Below, in pieces: positions 1-5,652 of a DNA stretch of 7,889 nt. This DNA is from Acidobacteriaceae bacterium. GTDB lineage: Bacteria; Acidobacteriota; Terriglobia; Terriglobales; Acidobacteriaceae. How positions within the stretch are numbered: position 1 is the stretch's first letter; each line of letters opens with the position of its first letter. The position numbers and the translations under genes are program-made. The notes under the pieces were generated by a model. It did no database searches. It saw only the letters and a list, made by a program, of their open reading frames with translations, and was not told the DNA's origin. The stretch covers positions 1,527 through 9,415 of the forward strand of contig PMGP01000182.1 in NCBI GenBank assembly GCA_003156235.1, given 5' to 3'.

Positions 1-1226
1 TTGATGGCGTCGTCCTTGCCCCAGCGGTATTCCACGTACAGGCCTTCCAGATAAGTCGTCCAGCCCTCGTGAATCCACATGTCCGCCGGGTCCGCCGCCG
101 TAATGCTGTTGCCGAACCACTCGTGCCCGCTCTCGTGAATGATGATGAAGTCGAAGCGCAGGCTGATCCCCACGCCCGTCCAGTCGCGGCCCAGGTAGCC
201 GTTCTTGAATAGGTTGCCGTAAGTCACCGCACTCTGATGTTCCATCCCGGCGTAGGGTGCCTCGATCAGCTTGTATCCGTCTTTCGCGAATGGATACTCG
301 CCAAAGTAATGTTGATAAGCCTCTAACATTCCCTTGGCCTGCGCAAACTGCACCTTCGCCTTCTCCAGATCTTCAGGCAGCACATAATAATCCAGCGGTA
401 AATCGCCTAACTGGTCGGCAAAGTGAACATAACTGCCGATATTCAGCGAAACATCGTAGTTATTTATCGGGTAATGCACCTTCCAGTCCCAGCGCGTATA
501 GCCGTCGCCCAGGTCAGTCTTCGCCACGAACCTGCCATTCGACACGTCCACCAGGCCATTGGGAATCGCAACGCTGATGTCCATACTCTCGACCTCGTCG
601 CGCCACTGGTCTTTATTCGGCCACCATACGCTCGCACCGTCACCCTCGCATGCTGTGTTGATCCACACGCGTCCGGCTGGATCCTTCTTGAAGGTCATGC
701 CGCCGAAGCGCCCCGTCTCCTGCGGATGCCCGGAATAATAAAAGTCAATTGAATAAATTTTGCCGGCGCTGAGCGTTTGCGGGAAGTCAATAAACACCGC
801 GCCCGAATCGCGCTCGTACTTGAGAGGCGTCTGGCCGTACAAAATCTTGTCAATCTTCAGCGTCTCCAGCAGGTCAAGCTGGATGCGCGCGCCATCGGCC
901 AGCATCTTGAAACGAATCGTATTCTTGCCGCTGATAGTCTGCTTCTCCGGATCGACGCGAATATCCAGGTGGTAATAAAGCAGCTTGTTATTGGCGCGAT
1001 AGGGCCCGTAAGCTCCGCGCAACATCTCCGCGCGCGTGGGCAGAACTGCTGTATCCGGCTTAGCCAGTGGCTTCTGCGCTGTGGCAGGCGCGGCGGCAGG
1101 TGCAACGGTGGGCGTGGCCGTCTGGCTCGTAGCCTGCTGTGCGGCCTGGGCATCGAGCGAGGCCGCAACTCCAAGACCAAGGACTAGCAGCCCGCACCAA
1201 AAGGCTCGAAGTACAAAAGATCGCAT
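1..1226 (-). CDS. Secreted M1-family zinc metallopeptidase (aminopeptidase type), 3' end outside the window
   Basis: Only the first 408 residues lie in the window; the reading frame is open to base 1. The start is an ATG at 1226-1224 with AGGA (1237-1234) 7 nt upstream. Residues 1 to about 27 form a Sec signal peptide (basic start, LLVLGLGVAA core, Ala-rich cleavage region), followed by an Ala/Thr/Pro/Gln-rich linker to about residue 57 and then the beta-rich N-terminal M1 domain. The zinc site is complete: HESGH at 364-368 and the third ligand E387 in WIHEGW, giving the family spacing HExxH-x18-E. Upstream, GMEHQS at 327-332 sits where the family normally has GAMEN, the exopeptidase motif that holds the substrate N-terminus; E329 is kept and His replaces Asn. 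M1 enzymes remove N-terminal residues from peptides; with a signal peptide, a periplasmic or outer-surface role in peptide use is likely. It is divergent from the sugar-acid kinase and shows no functional link to it. Family assignment is firm; substrate specificity cannot be told. Confidence 0.93.
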   Translation of the reverse strand, partial: MRSFVLRAFWCGLLVLGLGVAASLDAQAAQQATSQTATPTVAPAAAPATAQKPLAKPDTAVLPTRAEMLRGAYGPYRANNKLLYYHLDIRVDPEKQTISGKNTIRFKMLADGARIQLDLLETLKIDKILYGQTPLKYERDSGAVFIDFPQTLSAGKIYSIDFYYSGHPQETGRFGGMTFKKDPAGRVWINTACEGDGASVWWPNKDQWRDEVESMDISVAIPNGLVDVSNGRFVAKTDLGDGYTRWDWKVHYPINNYDVSLNIGSYVHFADQLGDLPLDYYVLPEDLEKAKVQFAQAKGMLEAYQHYFGEYPFAKDGYKLIEAPYAGMEHQSAVTYGNLFKNGYLGRDWTGVGISLRFDFIIIHESGHEWFGNSITAADPADMWIHEGWTTYLEGLYVEYRWGKDDAI

Positions 1227-1233
1227 GGCAGTA

Positions 1234-1237
1234 TCCT
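1234..1237 (-). promoter_or_regulatory. Ribosome binding site of the M1 peptidase
   Basis: AGGA on the minus strand lies 7 nt upstream of the ATG at 1226-1224. It supports that start, after which a clear signal peptide begins. Confidence 0.55.
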
Positions 1238-1293
1238 AACTGTTCAGTCTGCTGTCCTACCACGCACGCGTTCATCCCCCATGAATCACTTCG

Positions 1294-1323
1294 CTGACCG
1301 CAGTGGACACAATGCGATAAAAT
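1294..1323 (+). promoter_or_regulatory. Candidate sigma70-like promoter for the kdgK-eda pair
   Basis: CTGACC (1294-1299, 4 of 6 to TTGACA) and TAAAAT (1318-1323, 5 of 6 to TATAAT) are separated by 18 bp. Transcription would begin near 1330, leaving a leader of under 20 nt before the ATG at 1348. No good Shine-Dalgarno is visible there, so translation would be nearly leaderless or poorly initiated. This is a consensus match by eye only. Confidence 0.35.
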
Positions 1324-1347
1324 GATAGTGATAGTCTTCTAAAACCA

Positions 1348-2445
1348 ATGGAAAAACTTCTCATTCCCGAAGCTTCTCGTCGCTGGGATTGCTTGAGCCT
1401 CGGCGAGGTTATGCTCCGCCTCGATCCCGGCGAGAGCCGCATCCACACCACCCGCCACTTCCAGGTCTGGGAGGGCGGCGGCGAATACAACGTGGCTCGC
1501 GGGCTGCGCCGCTGCTTTGGCCTGCGCACCGCCATCGCCACAGCCCTGGCCGAAAACCCCGTTGGCCGCCTGGTCGAAGACCTTATCCTGCAGGGCGGCG
1601 TCGATACTTCCCTCATCAAGTGGGTTCCATACGACGGCGTTGGCCGCGAGGTTCGCAACGGCCTCAACTTCACCGAGCGCGGCTTCGGCGTGCGCGCGGC
1701 CGTCGGCTGCTCGGATCGCGGCCACACCGCCATCAGCCAGGTCAAGCCCGGTGATTTCGATTGGCCGTTGATCTTCGGCGACAAGAATGGCTCTCGCTGG
1801 CTCCATACCGGCGGTATCTTCGCTGCGCTCTCCGCCTCGACCGCCGAGGTCGCTGTCGAAGCCATGGACGAGGCCCGAGCTCACGGCACGCCCGTCTCCT
1901 ACGACCTCAACTTCCGCGACTCCCTTTGGAAATCCATCGGCGGAAAGGCGCGCGCTCAGGAAGTGAACCGCGAACTGGTTCGCAAAGTCGATCTGCTGCT
2001 GGGCAACGAGGAAGATTTCTCCGCCATGCTCGGCGTCAAGATCAAAGGCGTCAGCGAGGACTTCGCCGAACTGCCCATCGCCGGCTACGAAGAGATGCTG
2101 CGCGAAGTTGCCGCGGCCTACCCCAACTTAAAGCTCATCGCCAGCACCCTGCGCACGGCGCACAGCGCTAGCCGCAACGGATGGGGCGCCATCGCTATCT
2201 ACCAGGACCAGATTGTCCACGTACCGCAGCGCGACATCGAAATCTGCGACCGCGTCGGTGGCGGCGACAGCTTTGCCTCCGGCCTCATCTACGGCCTGCT
2301 TGCCAATAAACCAATAGAATGGACCGTCCAGTGCGGCGTGGCTCACGGCGCGCTCGCCATGACCACCCCCGGCGACACCAGCATGGCCACACTGGCCGAA
2401 GTTGAACGCATCGTCAAAGGCGGCTCCGCAAGAATCGCACGATAG
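1348..2445 (+). CDS. kdgK: PfkB-family sugar kinase, probable 2-keto-3-deoxygluconate kinase
   Basis: This 365-residue cytoplasmic ribokinase/PfkB-fold kinase should phosphorylate 2-keto-3-deoxygluconate to KDPG with ATP, feeding the aldolase encoded next. Family marks in order are the first strand DCLSLGEVMLRLDP (14-27), the sugar-binding glycine stretch GGGEYNVARG (43-52), DLNFRDSLW (186-194), NEEDF (220-224) and the C-terminal PfkB signature DRVGGGDSFASG (301-312), in which D307 is the expected catalytic base. The ATG at 1348 is preferred although it lacks a clear Shine-Dalgarno: the next in-frame ATG (1408 region) would delete the first beta-strand. It is somewhat longer than typical KDG kinases (about 310-340 residues). 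The substrate is inferred mainly from the adjacent KDPG aldolase gene; the PfkB fold alone would also fit fructokinase or another sugar kinase. The fold is certain, the substrate likely. Confidence 0.85.
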   Translation: MEKLLIPEASRRWDCLSLGEVMLRLDPGESRIHTTRHFQVWEGGGEYNVARGLRRCFGLRTAIATALAENPVGRLVEDLILQGGVDTSLIKWVPYDGVGREVRNGLNFTERGFGVRAAVGCSDRGHTAISQVKPGDFDWPLIFGDKNGSRWLHTGGIFAALSASTAEVAVEAMDEARAHGTPVSYDLNFRDSLWKSIGGKARAQEVNRELVRKVDLLLGNEEDFSAMLGVKIKGVSEDFAELPIAGYEEMLREVAAAYPNLKLIASTLRTAHSASRNGWGAIAIYQDQIVHVPQRDIEICDRVGGGDSFASGLIYGLLANKPIEWTVQCGVAHGALAMTTPGDTSMATLAEVERIVKGGSARIAR

Positions 2446-2469
2446 CAATTTGCCCAGTTGTTTTTTGAC

Positions 2470-2506
2470 GTGTACGGCTGACGGTTTGTAGTGTACGGGC
2501 TGACGG
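2470..2506 (+). repeat. Imperfect tandem repeat in the kdgK-eda spacer
   Basis: Two near-identical units, gtgtacggctgacgg (2470-2484) and gtgtacgggctgacgg (2491-2506, one extra g), are separated by 6 nt (tttgta). They lead directly into the palindrome that follows, so the tandem unit and the hairpins probably belong to one repeat element. Confidence 0.6.
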
Positions 2507-2512
2507 AGGGAG

Positions 2513-2532
2513 GCGGGGGTTTCAACCCCCGC
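2513..2532. repeat. Perfect 9-bp palindrome of a REP-like intergenic element
   Basis: GCGGGGGTT (2513-2521), a 2-nt centre (tc) and AACCCCCGC (2524-2532) form a perfect inverted repeat that would fold into a very stable hairpin as RNA or single-stranded DNA. It has no T-tract after it, so it is not a classical terminator. With the neighbouring second hairpin it has the layout of REP/BIME-like palindromes. That the element is widespread in acidobacterial genomes is my recollection and needs a search. Confidence 0.6.
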
Positions 2533-2554
2533 ATTATGTCAACAGAATCAACGC

Positions 2555-2566
2555 GGGCTTTAGCCC
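2555..2566. repeat. Second short hairpin of the REP-like element, just before the eda ribosome binding site
   Basis: GGGCT (2555-2559), tt, AGCCC (2562-2566) form a 5-bp stem within the sequence cgcgggctttagccccgg. It ends 7 nt before the GAGGA of the aldolase gene. It could therefore affect ribosome access or protect the 5' end of a processed eda message. Confidence 0.5.
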
Positions 2567-2573
2567 CGGATGT

Positions 2574-2578
2574 GAGGA
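2574..2578 (+). promoter_or_regulatory. Ribosome binding site that fixes the eda start
   Basis: GAGGA is followed 5 nt later by ATG at 2584. This makes 2584 the start rather than the in-frame GTG at 2491, whose extra 31 codons would be translated repeat sequence. Confidence 0.8.
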
Positions 2579-2583
2579 ACAAA

Positions 2584-3318
2584 ATGTCTGAAACCACAGC
2601 GCAAATCATCGAACGTGTTGGCCTGATTCCCGTCTTGCGCGCCCGCAATGCCGCCCAGGCCCACGCCGTCGTCAAAGCCATGATCGCCGGCGGCGTCACC
2701 GTCGTTGAAGTTACTATGACCGTCCCCGGTGCAATCGAAGTTATCGGGGAACTCAAAAAAGAGTATGGAACCAGCCTCTTGCTCGGCGCGGGCACTGTCA
2801 CCACCGCCGTTGAAGCCGAGGCCACCATCGACGCCGGTGCGGAGTTCATCGTCAGCCCCAGCTTTCATCCCGAAGTCGTAGCCGCGACCAAGGCCAGAAA
2901 AAAGCTATCCATCCCCGGCGCGCTCACGCCCACCGAGGCCATCACCGCCTCCGAGGCTGGCGCGGACTACGTCAAGATTTTCCCCTGTTCGGCCGTCGGC
3001 GGCGCTAGCTATCTGAAGTCGCTTCTTGCGCCCTTTCCGCAGCTCAAGCTCATACCCACCGGCGGCGTCACCCTCGCAACTGCGGAGTCATTTCTCCGTG
3101 CCGGCGCGCGCGCCCTGGGCGTAGGCAGCGACCTGGTCAACCTGGCCGCCATCGACGCCGGAACCCCCGAGACGATTACTGAAACCGCCCGCGCCTATTT
3201 GCAAGTGCTGGCCAAGTTCCGCGAAGAAGGTATTCAGAAGATGGAATGTAATGGCGAAGAAAAGATAAAAGTGGCCGGGGCGCTGAACTCAATGAGAAAC
3301 GGCGCACCGGCCAAGTGA
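2584..3318 (+). CDS. eda: KDPG/KHG aldolase (2-dehydro-3-deoxy-phosphogluconate aldolase)
   Basis: This 244-residue class I aldolase splits KDPG into pyruvate and glyceraldehyde-3-phosphate, the last step of the Entner-Doudoroff arm begun by the upstream kinase. It has a TIM-barrel layout: GLIPVLRA (13-20), VVEVTMTVPGA (40-50) with general acid/base E42, GAGTV (68-72), PGALTPTEA (111-119), Schiff-base lysine K131 in DYVKIFPCSAVGG (128-140), and the phosphate-binding PTGGV (158-162) and GVGSDLV (179-185). Where E. coli Eda has Arg after EVTL, this protein has T46 in a TVP context, as I recall for the Thermotoga-type enzyme. The C-terminus, from about residue 213, carries some 30 extra polar residues compared with the usual 205-215 length. 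The start is set by the ribosome binding site at 2574-2578. It ends 15 bp from the convergent small gene with no clear terminator between them. A DgoA-like (galactonate) role cannot be excluded. Confidence 0.92.
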   Translation: MSETTAQIIERVGLIPVLRARNAAQAHAVVKAMIAGGVTVVEVTMTVPGAIEVIGELKKEYGTSLLLGAGTVTTAVEAEATIDAGAEFIVSPSFHPEVVAATKARKKLSIPGALTPTEAITASEAGADYVKIFPCSAVGGASYLKSLLAPFPQLKLIPTGGVTLATAESFLRAGARALGVGSDLVNLAAIDAGTPETITETARAYLQVLAKFREEGIQKMECNGEEKIKVAGALNSMRNGAPAK

Positions 3319-3333
3319 TTCCAGCGAGGACGA

Positions 3334-3594
3334 CTATTTGTCGGATTCAGCCTTGGCGGCGTCGATCGCCAGGCCCAGTTCCTTCTCTGTATCGCGCAGA
3401 AGCTGTTCGGCCTTGGCGCCGTGTCCCAGCATATCGTAATGGTTGGCTGCGCGGGCGCGCTCCATCGCTTTAATGGATGCGGCCACTTGAGTGTGAACGG
3501 CGTCCAAATCGTGCCAGTCGCGTACCGCTGCATATGCGCCTACGCCGGCTATGAATGCAAGAGCAAGAGCGAGTGTTGCGTAAACCTTCTTCAT
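3334..3594 (-). CDS. Small exported helical protein of unknown function, possibly SmbP-like
   Basis: The product has 86 residues. Residues 1 to about 22 are a Sec signal peptide (MKK start, hydrophobic LALALAFIAGVGA core, cleavage near AYA). The mature part of roughly 64 residues is predicted helical by composition and periodicity, rich in Ala, Glu, Lys and Asp, with no Cys. It has four His (H28, H34, H52, H58), two of them in the stretch ANHYDMLGHGAKAEQLL. The NHYDM-x-GH-x-AKA pattern recalls small periplasmic metal-binding helical bundle proteins of the SmbP type, but this is a weak resemblance by eye. The gene has GGAG (3608-3605) 10 nt before the ATG and its own TATAAT box upstream. It lies 129 bp downstream of, and on the same strand as, the arabinose-5-phosphate isomerase, but probably has a separate promoter. 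Signal peptide, RBS and promoter together make it a real gene. Confidence 0.72.
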   Translation of the reverse strand: MKKVYATLALALAFIAGVGAYAAVRDWHDLDAVHTQVAASIKAMERARAANHYDMLGHGAKAEQLLRDTEKELGLAIDAAKAESDK

Positions 3595-3623
3595 CTTCGT
3601 CTTTCTCCATTCTGAATTGGTTC

Positions 3624-3638
3624 CGGGCTATGAGCCCG
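3624..3638 (-). repeat. Perfect 6-bp hairpin in the leader of the small exported protein gene
   Basis: CGGGCT (3624-3629), atg, AGCCCG (3633-3638) form a perfect inverted repeat. It lies 7 bp downstream of the TATAAT on the minus strand, so it would be at the very 5' end of the transcript. Its core (gggct/agccc) matches the hairpin at 2555-2566, suggesting the same repeat family or a 5' stabilising hairpin. Confidence 0.5.
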
Positions 3639-3645
3639 CAACTAC

Positions 3646-3651
3646 ATTATA
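3646..3651 (-). promoter_or_regulatory. -10 box for the small exported protein gene
   Basis: A perfect TATAAT on the minus strand is followed by GTAG. The hexamer 17 bp upstream, CTTTCC (3674-3669), is a poor -35. The surrounding 3646-3715 is AT-rich compared with the flanking genes, as expected of a promoter. Transcription would start near 3639 and give a leader of about 45 nt. Confidence 0.5.
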
Positions 3652-3723
3652 CGAACACAACAGGCACAGGAAAGTCTCGATATTTTTAAGATTTTTGACA
3701 AGGAACAGAATTTCGCATCCCCG

Positions 3724-4698
3724 CTAAACCAACTCCACGCCCCACAGATCGTGCAGGTGGAGCACGCCTTCGACGGTCCCGGCCGCATCCACCACCACCA
3801 GCGAAGTGATCTTGCGCTCTTCCAGAATCGCCAGCGCCGTGGCGGCCAGCTCCTCCGCGGCAATCGTTCGCGGATGCTCGTTCATTGCCTCGCCGGCCGT
3901 CTTGCTCAACGCCGCGCCGCCCTCGCGCTCCAGCAATCTCCGCAGGTCGCCGTCGCTGATCACCCCGCGCAGCCGTCCCCGCTCCTGCACCGTAGTAATC
4001 CCCAGCTTCTTCGAGGACATTTCGTAAATCACATCGGTCATCGCCGTCGAGGGCGCGACCACCGGCACGGCATCGCCCGCGTGCATCAGTTCGCGGACCT
4101 TGGCCAGCCGCTTGCCCAGCTTGCCGCCGGGGTGCAGCTCCGCAAAATCTTCAGCGCGGAATCCCTTGCGCAGGCTCACCGCAACCGCCAGCGCGTCGCC
4201 CAGCGCCAGCATCGAAGTAGTCGAGGCCGTCGGCGCAAGGTTCAGCCCGCAGGCCTCGCGCTCCACTCCGCAATCCAGAGCCACATCGCTGGCCATCGCC
4301 AGAGTCGAATTCATCTGGCAGCAGAAGCTGATCAGAGAGTCGCCTTTGCGTTTCAGCGTGGCCAGCAGCCGCAAAATCTCCTCCGTCTCGCCGCTCGCCG
4401 ACAGCGCCACCACCACGTCGCCCGTCATCAGCACACCCAGGTCGCCATGCACTGCCTCAGCAGGATGCAGAAACAGGGCAGGGGAGCCGGTAGAGCTGAG
4501 CGTGGCGGCGATCTTCTGCGCGATGATTCCGCTTTTTCCCATGCCGGTAACGACTACTCGCCCACGCTCCTCGCCGCAGCGCAGAATCAGCTCGACGGCC
4601 CGGTCGAAGGCCGCGGCCATCGGCCCTTCCAGGCGCGTGGCCAGTGCCTCCAGCGCCGCTGCCTCGGTGCGCACCAATGCCGCGGGCGCGGGCGTCAT
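3724..4698 (-). CDS. kdsD: Arabinose-5-phosphate isomerase (SIS domain plus two CBS domains)
   Basis: This 324-residue cytoplasmic enzyme interconverts ribulose-5-phosphate and arabinose-5-phosphate, the first step toward KDO for lipopolysaccharide. Residues 1-190 are the SIS sugar-isomerase domain: GMGKSG (52-57), HPAEAVHGDLG (78-88), SASGET (100-105), REACGLNLAPTASTTS (147-162) and ELHPGGKLG (187-195). By alignment to E. coli KdsD, the four active-site residues appear conserved as K55, E104, E148 and H189. Two CBS repeats follow (about 203-262 and 267-324), the second ending in VLHLHDLWG. The frame extends upstream to an ATG at 4746, but that codon has no Shine-Dalgarno, whereas the ATG at 4698-4696 has GAGGAA 6 nt upstream and gives a length close to E. 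coli KdsD (328). No other KDO gene (kdsA, kdsB, kdsC) is in the window. GutQ-type paralogues have the same domain layout, so a catabolic role is a less likely alternative. Confidence 0.93.
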   Translation of the reverse strand: MTPAPAALVRTEAAALEALATRLEGPMAAAFDRAVELILRCGEERGRVVVTGMGKSGIIAQKIAATLSSTGSPALFLHPAEAVHGDLGVLMTGDVVVALSASGETEEILRLLATLKRKGDSLISFCCQMNSTLAMASDVALDCGVEREACGLNLAPTASTTSMLALGDALAVAVSLRKGFRAEDFAELHPGGKLGKRLAKVRELMHAGDAVPVVAPSTAMTDVIYEMSSKKLGITTVQERGRLRGVISDGDLRRLLEREGGAALSKTAGEAMNEHPRTIAAEELAATALAILEERKITSLVVVDAAGTVEGVLHLHDLWGVELV

Positions 4699-4704
4699 GC
4701 CAGC

Positions 4705-4710
4705 TTCCTC
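4705..4710 (-). promoter_or_regulatory. Ribosome binding site that fixes the kdsD start
   Basis: GAGGAA on the minus strand lies 6 nt before the ATG at 4698-4696. The alternative ATG at 4746 is preceded by caataaccg, with no purine-rich stretch, so the shorter protein is preferred. Confidence 0.65.
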
Positions 4711-4784
4711 GTTCCCGGTTCGCGTCTGTTTTCCTTCGTCGCTCATCGGTTATTGATGGTAACAGTTTCGGCCCATACATGAGG

Positions 4785-4838
4785 AGCAGCTAACTCGCTA
4801 ACTTGCGATTTCCGCGAAGCGGAAGCTAACTTGCTGCT
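4785..4838. repeat. Nested repeat cluster in the kdsD-tlpA divergent spacer
   Basis: The heptamer gctaact occurs three times (4789, 4797, 4825), and the 10-mer gctaacttgc is identical at 4797-4806 and 4825-4834. Between the last two copies sits a perfect 6-bp hairpin, TTCCGC (4810-4815), gaa, GCGGAA (4819-4824). Outer arms AGCAGC (4785-4790) and GCTGCT (4833-4838) are also complementary. The rest of the roughly 290-bp spacer (4699-4988) shows no gene. Function is unknown: operator, repeat element or folded leader are all possible. Confidence 0.5.
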
Positions 4839-4961
4839 TTTGTCATATCCTCTCCGAATCTATCAAGCCTAGTTCATTCAGAGATTGAAAACATCTGTAG
4901 TCTCTGCCCCTCATCCGCTTCTTCAAGGGAGATGCTTCGGCAGCGTGCCCAGCGCTAATCG

Positions 4962-4967
4962 TACAAT
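4962..4967 (+). promoter_or_regulatory. Candidate -10 box for the tlpA-like gene
   Basis: TACAAT (5 of 6 to TATAAT) would start transcription at about 4974, just upstream of the GTG start at 4989. No convincing -35 lies at 16-18 bp, so this is tentative. Confidence 0.25.
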
Positions 4968-4975
4968 AAGGCTGT

Positions 4976-4979
4976 GAGG
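4976..4979 (+). promoter_or_regulatory. Ribosome binding site favouring the GTG start at 4989
   Basis: GAGG lies 9 nt before the GTG at 4989. The other in-frame GTG, at 4974, has only AAGG at 2 nt, which is too close to work well. Confidence 0.4.
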
Positions 4980-4988
4980 CCAATCCCC

Positions 4989-5621
4989 GTGAAGCGCAAC
5001 ACCCTCGTCATTACCGCTGTTCTCTTCATCCTGGCCGCTTTCGCCTGGGCTGGATGGGCCAACTGGGAGTTCCGCCGTCAGGCCGCCGAGCGGCTGCGTG
5101 CCTCGGCTGCGCAGGGTGAACTGGTTCTCGATGCCGGTGGCGCGCCGCAGTACCTCTCCCCGCTCCAGGGCAAGCCCGCGCCTCCCTTCACCCTCGAAGA
5201 CCTCAGCGGCAAAAAGGTCTCTCTGTCTGACTACAAAGGCCGCTCGCTGGCCATCAACTTCTGGGCCACCTGGTGCGCTCCCTGCAAAGTCGAAACCCCC
5301 TGGCTCATCGATCTGCGCAACCAATACGCGGCGCAGGGCTTTGAGGTGCTGGCCATCTCCGCTGATGACATCGACCGCAAAGACCCCAGGAAATTCAGCG
5401 AAGAAAAGCAGGAGATCGCGCGCTTTGTCCAGCGCATGAAGATGCCTTACCCGGTTCTGATCGACGCCGACTCCATCAGCGAGCCATACGGCGGCCTGGA
5501 CGCGCTGCCCACCACCTACTTTGTAGACCGTAACGGAACTGTGGTTGCCGCGCAACTCGGTATGTCCACAAAGGAAGAGCTCGAAAAAAATATCAAAAAG
5601 GCGCTGGGAATTGTGAAGTAG
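4989..5621 (+). CDS. Membrane-anchored TlpA/ResA-like thiol-disulfide oxidoreductase
   Basis: The protein has 210 residues from the GTG at 4989, or 215 from the alternative GTG at 4974. Residues about 5-25 (NTLVITAVLFILAAFAWAG) form an uncleaved signal anchor after the basic MKR, leaving the thioredoxin domain in the periplasm. The domain has the redoxin entry PAPPFTLEDLSGKKVSL, then INFWATWCAPCKVETPW with the CxxC pair C96 and C99, a long TlpA/AhpC-type insertion around the DDIDRKDP region, and the cis-proline loop ALPTTYFVDRNG. Such proteins reduce disulfides in exported partners, for example during cytochrome c maturation, or act as periplasmic thiol carriers. The next gene, 31 bp downstream on the same strand, encodes a DsbD-alpha-like domain that could exchange electrons with this one. 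Family is clear; the redox partner and direction are inference. Confidence 0.9.
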   Translation: MKRNTLVITAVLFILAAFAWAGWANWEFRRQAAERLRASAAQGELVLDAGGAPQYLSPLQGKPAPPFTLEDLSGKKVSLSDYKGRSLAINFWATWCAPCKVETPWLIDLRNQYAAQGFEVLAISADDIDRKDPRKFSEEKQEIARFVQRMKMPYPVLIDADSISEPYGGLDALPTTYFVDRNGTVVAAQLGMSTKEELEKNIKKALGIVK

Positions 5622-5640
5622 CGCTATGAATCGCGAGCAT

Positions 5641-5646
5641 GAGGAA
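5641..5646 (+). promoter_or_regulatory. Ribosome binding site of the DsbD-alpha-like gene
   Basis: GAGGAA is 6 nt before the ATG at 5653 and 3 nt before the adjacent ATG at 5650. It lies inside the longer reading frame that begins at 5626, which makes 5626 unlikely as the start. Confidence 0.6.
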
Positions 5647-5652
5647 AGAATG

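Noticed and set aside
257..1187. Several plus-strand frames of 70-136 codons opposite the M1 peptidase
   Set aside because: They run antisense to a frame containing the zinc motif and signal peptide and show no features of their own.
1339..1884. Overlapping minus-strand frames opposite the kinase gene (also 1272-1865)
   Set aside because: Both are antisense to conserved PfkB motifs and have low-complexity translations; neither is a plausible gene.
2446..2466. Possible intrinsic terminator after kdgK (T6 at 2461-2466)
   Set aside because: No stem of more than 3 bp can be formed before the T-run, so it does not meet the structure of an intrinsic terminator.
2470..2570. CRISPR-like repeat array
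   Set aside because: There are only two short units with a 6-nt gap, no regular spacers and no cas genes nearby.
3695..3700. TTGACA on the plus strand as a -35 box
   Set aside because: It points into the 3' end of kdsD on the wrong strand with no -10 at proper spacing and no plus-strand gene to serve.
3751..4782. Open frame of 343 codons on the plus strand opposite kdsD
   Set aside because: The translation is dominated by Arg, His and Gln, as expected for the reverse of a GC-rich gene, and shows no domain motif; kdsD on the other strand has all catalytic residues.
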